A stretch of DNA of 64,000 bases from Asanoa hainanensis (GTDB lineage Bacteria > Actinomycetota > Actinomycetes > Mycobacteriales > Micromonosporaceae), in NCBI RefSeq assembly GCF_900188485.1, contig NZ_FZPH01000019.1, positions 1-64,000 of the forward strand, read 5' to 3'. A program made the translations under genes and the position numbers. Below the pieces are notes generated by a model. It was not told the origin of the DNA. It saw only the letters and a program-made list of their open reading frames with translations, and did no database searches. Numbering within the stretch: the stretch's first letter is position 1; the number at the start of each line of letters is the position of its first letter. Positions 31,057 to 41,711 of this stretch are shown here, piece by piece.

Positions 31057-31512
31057 ATGGGCACGCTGAAGGACGTCCTCACCACCGACATGCGGGCCGC
31101 GCTCAAGGCCCGCGACGAGATGACGACGTCGACGCTGCGAATGGCGCTGGCCGCGATCGGCAATGCCGAGGTGGCCGGCAAGGAGAAGCGCGAGCTGACC
31201 GACGACGAGGTCCTGGCCGTGCTCACCCGTGAGGCGAAGAAGCGCCGCGAGGCCGCGACCGCGTTCGCCGACGCGGGGCGGGCCGAGCAGGCGGCCAAGG
31301 AAACCGCCGAGGGCGAGGTCATCGACCGCTACCTGCCGAAGCAACTCTCCGACGAAGACCTCGCGGGGTTGGTGTCCGAGGCGCTCGCGGCCGGGTCGTT
31401 CAGCGGCAAGGCCCAGATGGGGCCGGCCATGAAGGCCGCCCAGGCGGCCGTCGCCGGACGCGCGGAGGGCGGCCGGGTAGCGGCCGAGGTCCGCCGCCAA
31501 CTCGGCGCCTGA
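31057..31512 (+). CDS. GatB/YqeY domain protein
   Basis: A 151-residue GatB/YqeY-domain protein: helical N half (LKDVLTTDMRAALKARDEMTTSTLRMALAAI) and C-terminal tail domain with IDRYLPKQLSDEDL and AQMGPAMKAAQAAVAGRAEGGRVAAEVRRQL. The domain is the tRNA-binding tail of amidotransferase GatB, found here as a stand-alone protein whose role is not established. Start at ATG 31057 after a TANNNT box. Confidence 0.9.
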   Translation: MGTLKDVLTTDMRAALKARDEMTTSTLRMALAAIGNAEVAGKEKRELTDDEVLAVLTREAKKRREAATAFADAGRAEQAAKETAEGEVIDRYLPKQLSDEDLAGLVSEALAAGSFSGKAQMGPAMKAAQAAVAGRAEGGRVAAEVRRQLGA

Positions 31513-31514
31513 CT

Positions 31515-31550
31515 GGTTGCCGCAACGCCAACGCGGCGGTTGCGGCAACC
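31515..31550. terminator. bidirectional hairpin between yqeY and asd
   Basis: Perfect 12-bp stem GGTTGCCGCAAC / GTTGCGGCAACC with a 12-base loop, just after the yqeY stop and 15 bases from the convergent asd stop. Confidence 0.7.
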
Positions 31551-31565
31551 ACCCAAGGGCGGCGC

Positions 31566-32642
31566 CTACTTCGCGGTCAGCTCCGCTGCGACCAGTTCCG
31601 CGATCTGCGCCGTGTTCAGGGCCGCACCCTTACGCAGGTTGTCGCCCGTGACGAACAGATCCAGCGCACGGGGGTCGTCCATCGACCGGCGGATCCGGCC
31701 GACCCACGACGGGTCGGTGCCCACCGCGTCGATCGGCATCGGGAACTCGCCCGCCGCCGGGTCGTCGACCAGGATCACACTCGGTGCGTTGCGCAACGCC
31801 TCTCGGGCGCCGTCCGCGGTCACCTCGCTGCCGAAGACCGCGTGCACCGCCACCGAGTGGCCGGTCACCACCGGCACCCGGACGCAGGTCGCCGAGACCT
31901 TCAGGTCGGGCAGGCCCAGGATCTTGCGCGACTCGTTGCGGAGCTTGAGCTCCTCCGACGACCAACCCGCGTCCTTCAGCGAACCCGCCCACGGCACCAC
32001 GTTGAGGGCCAGCGGCGCCGGGAACGGGCCGAGGTCGTCACCGATCGCCTGGCGTACGTTGCCCGAGCGCGAGCCCAGCACCCGGTCGCCCGCGATCTTC
32101 GTCAACTGGTCGTGCAGCGTGTCGACGCCGACCTGCCCCGCGCCAGAGACCGCCTGGTAGGAGGCCACCACCAGCTCCCGCAGGCCGTATTCACGATGCA
32201 GCGGCGCGATCGCCACGATCATCGTCAGGGTCGTGCAGTTGGCGTTCGCAATGATGCCTTTGGGGCGGTTGCGGATCTGTTCCGGGTTGATCTCCGGGAC
32301 CACCAGCGGCACGTCGCGGTCCATCCGGAACGCGGCCGAGTTGTCGACGGCTACGGCGCCCAGGGCGGCCGCCCGCGGCGCCCACTCCGCGGACACCTCG
32401 TCGGGCACGTCGAACATCGCGACGTCGACGCCGGCCAAGGTCGACTCCGAGAGCTCCTGGACCGTCAGCTCCTCGCCGCGGCAGTAGACCTTCTTGCCGG
32501 CCGACCGGGGTGAGGACAGCAGCCGGATCTCGCCCCAGACGTTCTTGCGGGCCGACAACAGCTCGCACATCACCGTGCCGACGGCTCCGGTCGCGCCTAC
32601 CACCGCCAGCGACGGCAGGCCGGAGCGCGACGCCGCGGTCAC
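31566..32642 (-). CDS. asd: aspartate-semialdehyde dehydrogenase
   Basis: A 358-residue NADPH-dependent enzyme that reduces aspartyl phosphate to aspartate semialdehyde for lysine, diaminopimelate, threonine and methionine synthesis. The Rossmann motif is VVGATGAVG (14-22), the catalytic Cys136 lies in NANCTT, and the substrate segment YQAVSGAG and a later SVAVHAVF His are present. The GTG start overlaps the ask stop by 4 bp, the usual actinobacterial ask-asd operon. Confidence 0.95.
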   Translation of the reverse strand: MTAASRSGLPSLAVVGATGAVGTVMCELLSARKNVWGEIRLLSSPRSAGKKVYCRGEELTVQELSESTLAGVDVAMFDVPDEVSAEWAPRAAALGAVAVDNSAAFRMDRDVPLVVPEINPEQIRNRPKGIIANANCTTLTMIVAIAPLHREYGLRELVVASYQAVSGAGQVGVDTLHDQLTKIAGDRVLGSRSGNVRQAIGDDLGPFPAPLALNVVPWAGSLKDAGWSSEELKLRNESRKILGLPDLKVSATCVRVPVVTGHSVAVHAVFGSEVTADGAREALRNAPSVILVDDPAAGEFPMPIDAVGTDPSWVGRIRRSMDDPRALDLFVTGDNLRKGAALNTAQIAELVAAELTAK

Positions 32643-33187
32643 CTCCCGGTCCCCGCGTAGACCACGGCCTCTTCGGTGCCGCCGAGGTCGAAGGCGTCGT
32701 GCACGGCGCGTACCGCCTCGTTGAGGTCGGTGTCGCGGCAGACGACGGAGACCCGGATCTCGGACGTGGAGATCATCTCGATGTTGATGCCGGCCTCGGC
32801 CAGCGCGGCGAAGAACTTGGCGGCCACACCAGGGTTGGACCGCATGCCGGCGCCGATCAGCGAGACCTTGCCGACATGGTCGTCGAAGAGCAGGCTCTCG
32901 AAGCCGATCTCGTTCTGGACGCGGTTGAGCGCGGCCATGGCCACCGGGCCCTCGGCCCGGGGCAGCGTGAACGAGATGTCGGTGCGGCCGCTCTGGTGCG
33001 CGGCGGCCTGACCCGTCGAGACGTTCTGCACGATCATGTCGATGTTGATCTCAGCGCCCGCGACCGTTTCGAAGATCTTGGCGGCTGCGCCCGGCTCGTC
33101 GGGGACCGACACGATCGTGATCTTGGCTTCGCTCGGGTCGTGGGCGACTCCAGTGATAAGTGCCTGTTCCACGGGAAGGTCCTCCAT
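32639..33187 (-). CDS. probable in-frame beta subunit of aspartate kinase
   Basis: An internal ATG at 33187 (Met245, [14 protein letters not shown]) is at the position where Corynebacterium glutamicum starts the separate beta subunit. Translation from it would give a 182-residue protein holding only the ACT domains, for an alpha2beta2 enzyme. The upstream GGATCG is a weak ribosome-binding site. Production here is inferred from the homologue. Confidence 0.5.
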   Translation of the reverse strand: MEDLPVEQALITGVAHDPSEAKITIVSVPDEPGAAAKIFETVAGAEINIDMIVQNVSTGQAAAHQSGRTDISFTLPRAEGPVAMAALNRVQNEIGFESLLFDDHVGKVSLIGAGMRSNPGVAAKFFAALAEAGINIEMISTSEIRVSVVCRDTDLNEAVRAVHDAFDLGGTEEAVVYAGTGR

Positions 33188-33919
33188 CGATCCGGTGACG
33201 ATAGTGCCGGGGTTCTGCGTGTACGAGGAGCGGACGTGGATCGGCACCTTGAAGCGGCGCGCGTACTCGACGCAGCGCAGCACCAGGACCTTGGCGCCAC
33301 AGGCGGCCAGCTCCAGCATCTCCTCGTAGGTGATTTCCTTGATGTGCCGCGCGTTCGGCACGATACGCGGGTCGGCCGTGAAGACGCCGTCAACGTCGGT
33401 GTAGATCTCGCACACGTCGGCGGACAGCGCCGCGGCCAGCGCGACGGCGGTCGTGTCGGACCCGCCCCGGCCCAGCGTCGTGATGTCCTTCGTGTCCTGC
33501 GAGACACCCTGGAAACCGGCCACGATCGCGATCGCGCCCTCGTCGAGAGCGCCACGCAACCGGCCGGGCGTGACGTCGATGATCCGGGCGCGCCCGTGCA
33601 CCGAGGTGGTCAACACCCCGGCCTGGGACCCGGTGTAGGACCGCGCCTCGTAGCCCAGGTTCTGGATCGCCATCGCGAGCAACGCCATCGAGATGCGCTC
33701 CCCGGCGGTCAACAGCATGTCGAGCTCGCGACCGGCCGGCAGCGGGCTGACCTGGTGAGCGAGGTCGAGCAGTTCGTCGGTGGTGTCGCCCATCGCGGAA
33801 ACCACGACCACCACGTCGTTGCCCGCCTTGCGGGCGTCGACGATGCGCTCGGCAACTCGCTTGATCCGCTCCGCGTCGGCGACCGACGAGCCGCCGTACT
33901 TCTGCACTACAAGCGCCAC
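32639..33919 (-). CDS. ask: aspartate kinase
   Basis: A 426-residue aspartokinase, first step of the aspartate family. The kinase domain opens with [19 protein letters not shown] and holds [27 protein letters not shown]. Two ACT domains (about 265-340 and 345-420) form the C-terminal regulatory part, with [13 protein letters not shown] and SEIRVSVV. The GTG at 33919 starts exactly at the family N-terminus; upstream frame residues are discarded. It is likely subject to lysine plus threonine feedback, as in Corynebacterium (family knowledge). Confidence 0.95.
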   Translation of the reverse strand: MALVVQKYGGSSVADAERIKRVAERIVDARKAGNDVVVVVSAMGDTTDELLDLAHQVSPLPAGRELDMLLTAGERISMALLAMAIQNLGYEARSYTGSQAGVLTTSVHGRARIIDVTPGRLRGALDEGAIAIVAGFQGVSQDTKDITTLGRGGSDTTAVALAAALSADVCEIYTDVDGVFTADPRIVPNARHIKEITYEEMLELAACGAKVLVLRCVEYARRFKVPIHVRSSYTQNPGTIVTGSMEDLPVEQALITGVAHDPSEAKITIVSVPDEPGAAAKIFETVAGAEINIDMIVQNVSTGQAAAHQSGRTDISFTLPRAEGPVAMAALNRVQNEIGFESLLFDDHVGKVSLIGAGMRSNPGVAAKFFAALAEAGINIEMISTSEIRVSVVCRDTDLNEAVRAVHDAFDLGGTEEAVVYAGTGR

Positions 33920-34175
33920 CGCGGAATGCTCCCGTCTCACATGCCCGCGCCCCCGCAACACCGGGTCGGCGCCGCACGGGGCAAACGTGCCAACGCCGCC
34001 GGGTTGGCCGCCGGCGGCGCGATTTTCCCCCGTCAGGGTACCGGCGGCCAGGGTGTGACGGGAGTCGCGATCCCACCATCTGACGGACCGTCACGCACCG
34101 TTCACGATCAGAAGTTCGACGCGCGCGAAGACACGCCGACACACATGGACCGCTCTACATGGCAAGACCACCACA

Positions 34176-34973
34176 ATGAACCCCGTGTGGGCGTACGGGG
34201 CGAGCCCGCGCCGGTGGTTCGCCGGCGCGCTGGCCGCCGTGTTCGTGCTCACCGGCTGTGGCGGCGACCCGGCACCGAAGCCCAGCGACCCAGCGACCAC
34301 GGCCACGCCAGCACCGGAAGCCGAGGCCCGGGACCAACTCGCCGCCCTCGCCGCCGCCGCGCAGGACCGCACGCTGACCGCGATCTACACCTACCGCGCC
34401 GACGGCCGGGAGCGCAGTGTCTCGCTGACTCTCTCGCCCGACGGGAGCTGGCGGGTCGACGTGCCAGACCTGGCGCTCGGCGGCACGGTCGACATCTCGA
34501 TCGTGCGCAACGAGATCGGCCTGTTCCAGTGCGCACGGCCCTCGGCCGACGAGTCGCTGACGCCCAACTGCGTGAAGATCGGCGGCCCGGACGCCGACGT
34601 ACCCGGGTCGATCGATCCCAAGGTGCAACGCGCCCTGGTCACCGTCCGCCATGTGTTGACCGACCCGGGCGCGCCACTGTCGGTCTCGACGGCGCCGCCA
34701 CTCCCCGGCGCGAAGGGCTCGTGCTTCGCGGTCGAGACCACCACCGCCTCGGTCAGCGCCGCCCTCGACGTCGGTTTCTACTGCTACGACGCCGACGGCA
34801 CGCTGACCGCCGCCAAGTTCGGCTACGGCGAGCTGGTGCTGGCCGGGCCGACCGGCCCCGCGCCGCCGAGCGTCGCCATGCCGGGCCCGGTCACCGACGG
34901 CAAGCCGCTCGGCATGGCGGCACCGCCGGCGCCCACGCCGACCGTCACCGGCAGTGCTCAGCCGGGCACATAA
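34176..34973 (+). CDS. lipoprotein of unknown function
   Basis: A 265-residue lipoprotein. The signal peptide ends in the lipobox LTGC (Cys28), followed by a Pro/Ala/Thr linker. The folded part (about 50-225) has two cysteine-containing segments (FQCARPSADESLTPNC, GSCFAVE with FYCYD) and a Pro-rich tail. The fold resembles small LppX/outer-envelope lipoprotein domains (AIYTYRADGRERSVSLTLSPDGSWRVDVP), but I do not assign a family. It lies between ask and leuA with its own start and no operon partner. Confidence 0.75.
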   Translation: MNPVWAYGASPRRWFAGALAAVFVLTGCGGDPAPKPSDPATTATPAPEAEARDQLAALAAAAQDRTLTAIYTYRADGRERSVSLTLSPDGSWRVDVPDLALGGTVDISIVRNEIGLFQCARPSADESLTPNCVKIGGPDADVPGSIDPKVQRALVTVRHVLTDPGAPLSVSTAPPLPGAKGSCFAVETTTASVSAALDVGFYCYDADGTLTAAKFGYGELVLAGPTGPAPPSVAMPGPVTDGKPLGMAAPPAPTPTVTGSAQPGT

Positions 34974-35004
34974 CGAGACCTTCGTCTCAGAGTCCGGACG
35001 GTCC

Positions 35005-35035
35005 TTGGCAAAAGCGGCACGAGGTCACGTAGGGT
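35005..35035 (+). promoter_or_regulatory. leuA leader promoter
   Basis: TTGGCA (35005-35010) and TAGGGT (35030-35035) are 19 bases apart. Transcription would start near 35042, only a few bases before the leader-peptide ATG. Confidence 0.5.
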
Positions 35036-35045
35036 GATCGTTGTC

Positions 35046-35093
35046 ATGTGGCATCGGCAGCTCCTGCTTCCTTGCCGCGACGGGGCCCTCTAG
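35046..35093 (+). CDS. leuL: leucine leader peptide, 15 residues
   Basis: A 15-codon frame MWHRQLLLPCRDGAL with three consecutive leucine codons (CTC CTG CTT) opens about 4 bases after the predicted transcription start, 117 bases before leuA. Its last codons overlap the left arm of an 11-bp hairpin. Leucine-rich leader peptides control leucine-synthesis genes by attenuation in several actinobacteria and enterobacteria, so a ribosome-stalling role is likely. Expression is inferred. Confidence 0.65.
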   Translation: MWHRQLLLPCRDGAL

Positions 35094-35111
35094 GCCGGCA
35101 CCCCGTCGCGG
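35075..35111 (+). promoter_or_regulatory. leuA attenuator hairpin
   Basis: Perfect 11-bp arms CCGCGACGGGG (35075-35085) and CCCCGTCGCGG (35101-35111) around a 15-base loop containing the leader stop. No U-tract follows, so it may act by pausing, Rho-dependent or translational means. A ribosome stalled on the leucine codons would cover or free the left arm. Confidence 0.6.
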
Positions 35112-35117
35112 AGCTGA

Positions 35118-36947
<1,830 letters not shown>

Positions 36948-36965
36948 CCGGCGATCCCGGAAAGA

Positions 36966-37003
36966 CCGGAGCCCGGCACCCGAACCTGGGTGCCGGGCTC
37001 CGG
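36966..37003. terminator. 16-bp bidirectional terminator hairpin
   Basis: Exactly complementary arms ccggagcccggcaccc and gggtgccgggctccgg with a 6-base loop, between the convergent ends of leuA (36947) and the MFS gene (37008). Confidence 0.85.
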
Positions 37004-37007
37004 GCTG

Positions 37008-38483
37008 TCAGGGCTTGTCCTGCACCGGGTGCACCGAGTGGTTGGGCGTCGTCGCGAACGTCACCGCCCGGTGCCACATGGCCGCGACCACGCCGCCGCA
37101 GAAGAACACGGCCAGCCCGGCGCCGACCACCATCAGGCCGGCGCACCACAGCATCGCGGAGCGGAACGACGAGGTCAGCTCGGCCGGCACCTGGTACGAC
37201 TCGCCGGTCAACCCGACCAGCAACGGCAACGCGGCGATGGCGATCAGCGCACCGGCCCGGGCGGCGGCGTTGTTGACCCCGCTGGCGATGCCCGAATGCT
37301 CCATGCTGACCGCGCCCAGCACGGCCGTGGTCAACGGCGCGACCAGGGTCACCAGGCCGAGGCCGAAGAGCAGCACGCCGGGCAGCACATCGGTGAGGTA
37401 GTTGGTCTCCGGGCCGACCCGGCGCAACAGGATCATCCCGACGGCGGCGATCACCGGACCGATGGTGAGCTGCCAGCGCGGGCTGATCCGGGTCGCGAGC
37501 TCGCCGGAGCGCGCCGACAGCAGCAGCATCAGCACGGTCGACGGGAGCGTGGCCACGCCGGCCTGGAACGCGTCGTACCCGGCGACGTTCTGCAGCATCA
37601 CGGCCAGGAAGAAGCTCTGCCCGCTCAGCGCGCCGTAGACCGCCACCGTGTAGAGGTTGAGCACCGTGAAGACCCGGCTGCGGAACAGCGTTGGCGGCGT
37701 CATGGCCGCGTCACCCTTGTGCCGCTCGACCAGCACGAACGCGACCGCGCACCCGATCCCGATCGCGATCGCGCCGACCACCAGCGGCGCGCCCCACCCG
37801 TCGTCCGGCGCCTCGATCAGCGCGAACGTGATGCCGGCCAGGGCGAGCGCCGCCAGCACGGCGCCGGTCACGTCGAACCTGGTGTTCGCCTCGGGCGCGC
37901 GGCTCTCCGGCACCCACCGCAGCGACGCCAGGATCGCGAGAACGCCGAGCGGCACGTTGATCAGGAACGCCCAGCGCCAGGAGAGCGCGTCGATCAGGAG
38001 CCCGCCGACGAACGGGCCGAGCGCCGTCGAGATGCCGGAGAAGCCCGACCACATGCCGATCGCCCGACCGCGGTCCTCGGACCGGAACGACGCCTGGATG
38101 ATCGCCAGCGAGCCCGGCGTGAGCAGGGCCGCGCCGGCTCCTTGGAGGAACCGGGCGCCGATCAGCATGCCGATGGTCGGCGACAGCGCGCACAGCACCG
38201 ACGCCACGGTGAACCAGACGATGCCGATCACGTAGATCTTCCGGCGGCCGAGCCGGTCCCCCAGCGAGCCGCCGAGCAGCACGAACGCGGCCAGCGTGAG
38301 CAGGTAGCCGTTGATGGTCCATTGCAGACCGGCGACGGTCGAGTTCAGGTCGGCGCCGATGTGCGGCAGCGCGACGTTGACGATCGTGCCGTCGAGAAAG
38401 GCCATCCCGGACGCGAGGATCGTGGAGAACAGCACGCCCCGGCCGGCTGCCGACTTCAGTTCCAAGGGCTCGGGCGCGGTCAT
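37008..38483 (-). CDS. MFS drug exporter, 14-TM DHA2 type
   Basis: A 491-residue major facilitator protein of the EmrB/QacA DHA2 family, a proton-coupled efflux pump. Motif A is GGSLGDRLGRRKIY, motif C-like GFSGISTALGPFVGG is present, and helix 1 contains the family Asp (FLDGTIVNVALP). About 14 hydrophobic segments are visible. There is no regulator gene next to it. The substrate cannot be told; drugs or secreted metabolites are typical. Confidence 0.9.
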   Translation of the reverse strand: MTAPEPLELKSAAGRGVLFSTILASGMAFLDGTIVNVALPHIGADLNSTVAGLQWTINGYLLTLAAFVLLGGSLGDRLGRRKIYVIGIVWFTVASVLCALSPTIGMLIGARFLQGAGAALLTPGSLAIIQASFRSEDRGRAIGMWSGFSGISTALGPFVGGLLIDALSWRWAFLINVPLGVLAILASLRWVPESRAPEANTRFDVTGAVLAALALAGITFALIEAPDDGWGAPLVVGAIAIGIGCAVAFVLVERHKGDAAMTPPTLFRSRVFTVLNLYTVAVYGALSGQSFFLAVMLQNVAGYDAFQAGVATLPSTVLMLLLSARSGELATRISPRWQLTIGPVIAAVGMILLRRVGPETNYLTDVLPGVLLFGLGLVTLVAPLTTAVLGAVSMEHSGIASGVNNAAARAGALIAIAALPLLVGLTGESYQVPAELTSSFRSAMLWCAGLMVVGAGLAVFFCGGVVAAMWHRAVTFATTPNHSVHPVQDKP

Positions 38484-38582
38484 GTGCCCTAATGTGCCTC
38501 CGCACAGTCAGGGATCACCACCGAATCGCCGAACGAACCGGAGGTTCTGGCCTGGGTGGCGAGCGGGGCGCACGATTAGCAC

Positions 38583-39233
38583 GTGCGTACCCCCCGCATC
38601 CTCCTCAATGTCCTGACCGCCGCCGCCCTCCTCACCGCCACCGCCGGTTGCGTCCCGGTTGAACCCGGTTCAGCCGGTCCGAGAGCCACCGAAACCGGTC
38701 CAACGGCCACCGAATCGACCCGGTTGCTCGACCAGTTGACCGTGGCGCGGGCGGCCTCGATGAAGGGCTACAGCCGCGACCGGTTCCCGCACTGGCGCAA
38801 GGCCGGCAAGAACTGTGACGTCCGCGACACGGTGCTGAGCCGCGACGGCACGGGCGTCGAGGTGAGCGGGTGCAACGTGGTCGGCGGGCGCTGGGACAGC
38901 GTCTATGACAACAAGGTGCTGACGGACCCGTCCGGCGTGGACATCGACCACATGGTGCCGTTGGCGAACGCCTGGCGCTCCGGCGCCGACGAGTGGGAGG
39001 ACGAGGCCCGGGGCGATTTCGCCAACGACCTGACCCGCCCGCAGTTGCTCGCGGTTTCACTCAACAGCAACCGGGCAAAGGGTGACCAGGATCCGTCGCA
39101 GTGGAAGCCCAGCAACCGCGACTTCTGGTGCGAATACGCGCAAGACTGGATCGCCGTCAAGCACTACTGGAAGCTGACGGTGACCACCGCGGAAAAGAGC
39201 GCACTAGCCGACATGCTGGAGACCTGCCCATGA
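38583..39233 (+). CDS. lipoprotein DUF1524/HNH-type nuclease
   Basis: A 216-residue exported protein with a lipobox TAGC (Cys23) and a DUF1524/GmrSD-C-like HNH nuclease domain. The motif DIDHMVPLANAWRSGA holds the expected catalytic His pair region. LLAVSLNSNRAKGDQDPSQWKPSN carries the Asn and Lys of the family. Cysteines at about 79 and 99 and near the end suggest an oxidised extracytoplasmic fold. Such secreted actinobacterial nucleases may serve DNA scavenging or defence. Its stop overlaps the next gene by 4 bp. Confidence 0.85.
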   Translation: MRTPRILLNVLTAAALLTATAGCVPVEPGSAGPRATETGPTATESTRLLDQLTVARAASMKGYSRDRFPHWRKAGKNCDVRDTVLSRDGTGVEVSGCNVVGGRWDSVYDNKVLTDPSGVDIDHMVPLANAWRSGADEWEDEARGDFANDLTRPQLLAVSLNSNRAKGDQDPSQWKPSNRDFWCEYAQDWIAVKHYWKLTVTTAEKSALADMLETCP

Positions 39234-39487
39234 CGGAACCGCCCGCGAAACAATCGGACCTAACCGCCGGCCCAGGCGGAGTAATGACAGACGAGGTCGG
39301 CGTCGTCACCGGCGACCTGACGTTGCGCACCGAGCTGAAAGACGGCCAGGTGGCGCTGAAAGTCCAGTACAAGGACGCTGACGAGTGGTACGCCGTCACA
39401 GGCGGAAAGGCCGCCCTGAAGGACCCGGCCGACCTCGACGCCGTGCACGCGATCGCGCTGGCGCTGCTGAACCGCCCGGAGGGTTGA
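39230..39487 (+). CDS. 85-residue acidic protein coupled to the nuclease
   Basis: An 85-residue unrecognised protein without signal peptide or membrane segment. The core (GDLTLRTELKDGQVALKVQYKD then EWYAVTGG) suggests a small beta-rich fold. Its ATG overlaps the nuclease stop (ATGA), so both are made together. A cytosolic inhibitor of the nuclease is one explanation; an unrelated small protein is another. No homology is claimed. Confidence 0.7.
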   Translation: MTEPPAKQSDLTAGPGGVMTDEVGVVTGDLTLRTELKDGQVALKVQYKDADEWYAVTGGKAALKDPADLDAVHAIALALLNRPEG

Positions 39488-39600
39488 GGCTGTTGCCGCA
39501 ACCCGCCGCGGACCTGGCAGCGCAGCGAAGCGGAGCGGTCCCCGGCGGGAGCGACGGTCGTGCCGCCGACGAGCCCGGGACCAGCTCCGGTTCTTGGTCC

Positions 39601-40674
39601 TTAAGCTGCCTTGCTGCGACCGGCGACTTCTTCGTTGTCCGCGACCGGGAAATGACATGCGGTGGCGTGGTCTGGGGAGTCGCCTTCGCGGACGACCAGC
39701 GGCGGCTCGGTCGTCGCGCAGATCTCCTGCGCCTTCCAGCACCGCGTGCGGAACCGGCAGCCGGACGGCGGGTCGATCGGGCTCGGCACGTCGCCGGTGA
39801 GCAGCACGCGCTCGCGCTGGTTGGACTCGCGCCGGCGCGGGTTGGGCACCGGCACCGCCGACATCAACGCCACCGTGTACGGGTGCCGCGGGTTGCTGTA
39901 GAGCGACTCGCGGTCGGCGACCTCGACGATCTTGCCGAGGTACATGACCGCGACCCGGTCCGAGATGTGCCGCACCACGGACAGGTCGTGCGCGATGACC
40001 ACGTAGGTCAGGCCGAGCTCTTCCTGCAGGTCTTCGAGCAGGTTGACGACCTGGGCCTGGATCGACACGTCGAGCGCGGACACCGGCTCGTCGGCCACGA
40101 TCAGCTTCGGCTTGAGCGCCAGCGTGCGGGCGATGCCGATGCGCTGCCGCTGACCGCCGGAGAACTCGTGCGGGTAGCGGTTGTAGTGCTCCGGGTTGAG
40201 GCCCACCAGCTTGAGCAGGTCCTGCACCGCGCGCTTGACGCCGTGCTCGGTCTTGACGCCCTGGATGTGGAACGGCGCACCGACGATGGCGCCGACCGTG
40301 TGCCGCGGGTTCAAGGACGAGAACGGGTCCTGGAAGATCATCTGCATGTCGCGGCGGTAGGGCCGCATGGCACCGGTGCCGAGGTGCGAGATGTCGGAGC
40401 CGTCGAACGTGATCCGGCCGCCGGTCGGCTCCGAGAGTCGGGTGATCAGCCGGCCGGTCGTGCTCTTGCCACAGCCGGACTCGCCCACCAGGCCGAGCGT
40501 CTCACCCTTGTAGACGTCGAAGTCGATGCCGTCGACGGCCTTGACCGCAGCGACCTGGCGCTTGAAGAGGCCCTTGGTGATCGGGAAGTGCTTCTGCAGC
40601 CCTTGCACCGAGAGCAGCGCCTCTTTGCTCGGGGTCTGCGTGGCGACGCCTTCCCGGGCGATGCTCTCCGTCAT
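39601..40674 (-). CDS. peptide ABC transporter ATP-binding protein (OppF/DppF)
   Basis: A 357-residue ATPase of the oligopeptide/dipeptide importer. Walker A is GESGCGKST, the Q-loop [11 protein letters not shown], the signature [12 protein letters not shown] and Walker [13 protein letters not shown]. The C-terminal oligopeptide-transporter extension carries the cysteines [14 protein letters not shown], as in family members that may bind an Fe-S cluster. Its ATG overlaps the oppD stop by 4 bp, and it is the last gene of the opp operon. Confidence 0.93.
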   Translation of the reverse strand: MTESIAREGVATQTPSKEALLSVQGLQKHFPITKGLFKRQVAAVKAVDGIDFDVYKGETLGLVGESGCGKSTTGRLITRLSEPTGGRITFDGSDISHLGTGAMRPYRRDMQMIFQDPFSSLNPRHTVGAIVGAPFHIQGVKTEHGVKRAVQDLLKLVGLNPEHYNRYPHEFSGGQRQRIGIARTLALKPKLIVADEPVSALDVSIQAQVVNLLEDLQEELGLTYVVIAHDLSVVRHISDRVAVMYLGKIVEVADRESLYSNPRHPYTVALMSAVPVPNPRRRESNQRERVLLTGDVPSPIDPPSGCRFRTRCWKAQEICATTEPPLVVREGDSPDHATACHFPVADNEEVAGRSKAA

Positions 40675-41711
40675 GATCCTGCCTCCAGCTTCGGGCGGAC
40701 CTGCTCCTGCCAGATCCGCTTGCGCTCGGCCACCGGGAGGTGGCAGCGCACCAGGTGGCCCCGGCCGGACTCGACGAGCTCCGGGACCTCCGTCGTACCC
40801 CGGCCGCCGGTCTGCGGCTCGTAGGCACAGCGCGGGTGGAACGCGCAGCCCGACGGCACGTTGATCAGCGAGGGCGGGGTGCCCTTGATCGGCATGAGCC
40901 GGTTCGTGACGCCCCGGTCGAGCCGCGGCATCGAGCCGAGCAGACCCCAGGTGTACGGGTGCTCCGGCTCTTCGAAGATCGTCACGGCCGAGCCGTACTC
41001 GATGCACTTGCCGCCGTACATGACCAGCACGTCGTCGGCGAGCTCGGCGACCACACCCAGGTCGTGGGTGATGATGATCAGCGCGGAGTTGAACTCCTGC
41101 TGCAGGTCGCGCATCAGGTCGAGGATCTGCGCCTGCACCGTCACGTCGAGGGCCGTGGTCGGCTCGTCGGCTATCAGCAGCTCCGGGTCACAGGACAGCG
41201 CCATCGCGATCATGGCGCGCTGCCGCATGCCGCCCGAGAACTGGTGCGGGTAGTCGTCGACCCGGCGGTCCGGCTGCGGGATGCCGACGCGGCCGAGCAG
41301 GTCGATCGCGTGCTTCTTGGCGACCGCCTTCGACACGTTGTTGTGCACCCGGTAGGCCTCCACGATCTGGTGGCCGACCGTGTAGTAGGGGTGCATCGCC
41401 GACAGCGGGTCCTGGAAGATCATCGCCATCCGGCGGCCGCGCATCTTGCGCACGGCCTCCGGGTCGGCGCTGACGATGTCGGTGCCGTCCAGCAGGATCT
41501 CGCCGGACACCCGGGCGTTGCGCTTGTTGTGCAACCCGAGGATGCCGAGGCTGGTCACCGACTTGCCGGAGCCCGACTCGCCGACGATGCCGAGCGTCTT
41601 GCCGCGCTGCAGCTTGAAGTTCAGGCCGTCGACGGACTTGACCAGGCCGTCGTCGGTCGGGAAGTGGATGCGCAGGTCCCGCACATCGAGGAAGGCATCT
41701 GGAGCAGGCAT
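40671..41711 (-). CDS. peptide ABC transporter ATP-binding protein (OppD/DppD)
   Basis: A 346-residue ATPase with Walker [11 protein letters not shown]-loop [15 protein letters not shown], signature [15 protein letters not shown], Walker [13 protein letters not shown] and the C-terminal [10 protein letters not shown] extension. It pairs with the following OppF-type ATPase. The start overlaps the permease stop by one base (TGATG type), indicating tight coupling. Confidence 0.93.
   Translation of the reverse strand: MPAPDAFLDVRDLRIHFPTDDGLVKSVDGLNFKLQRGKTLGIVGESGSGKSVTSLGILGLHNKRNARVSGEILLDGTDIVSADPEAVRKMRGRRMAMIFQDPLSAMHPYYTVGHQIVEAYRVHNNVSKAVAKKHAIDLLGRVGIPQPDRRVDDYPHQFSGGMRQRAMIAMALSCDPELLIADEPTTALDVTVQAQILDLMRDLQQEFNSALIIITHDLGVVAELADDVLVMYGGKCIEYGSAVTIFEEPEHPYTWGLLGSMPRLDRGVTNRLMPIKGTPPSLINVPSGCAFHPRCAYEPQTGGRGTTEVPELVESGRGHLVRCHLPVAERKRIWQEQVRPKLEAGS

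Noticed and set aside
32510-35032. An 840-codon open frame on the plus strand
   Set aside because: It is antisense to asd and ask and out of frame with the lipoprotein gene. No domain is recognisable.
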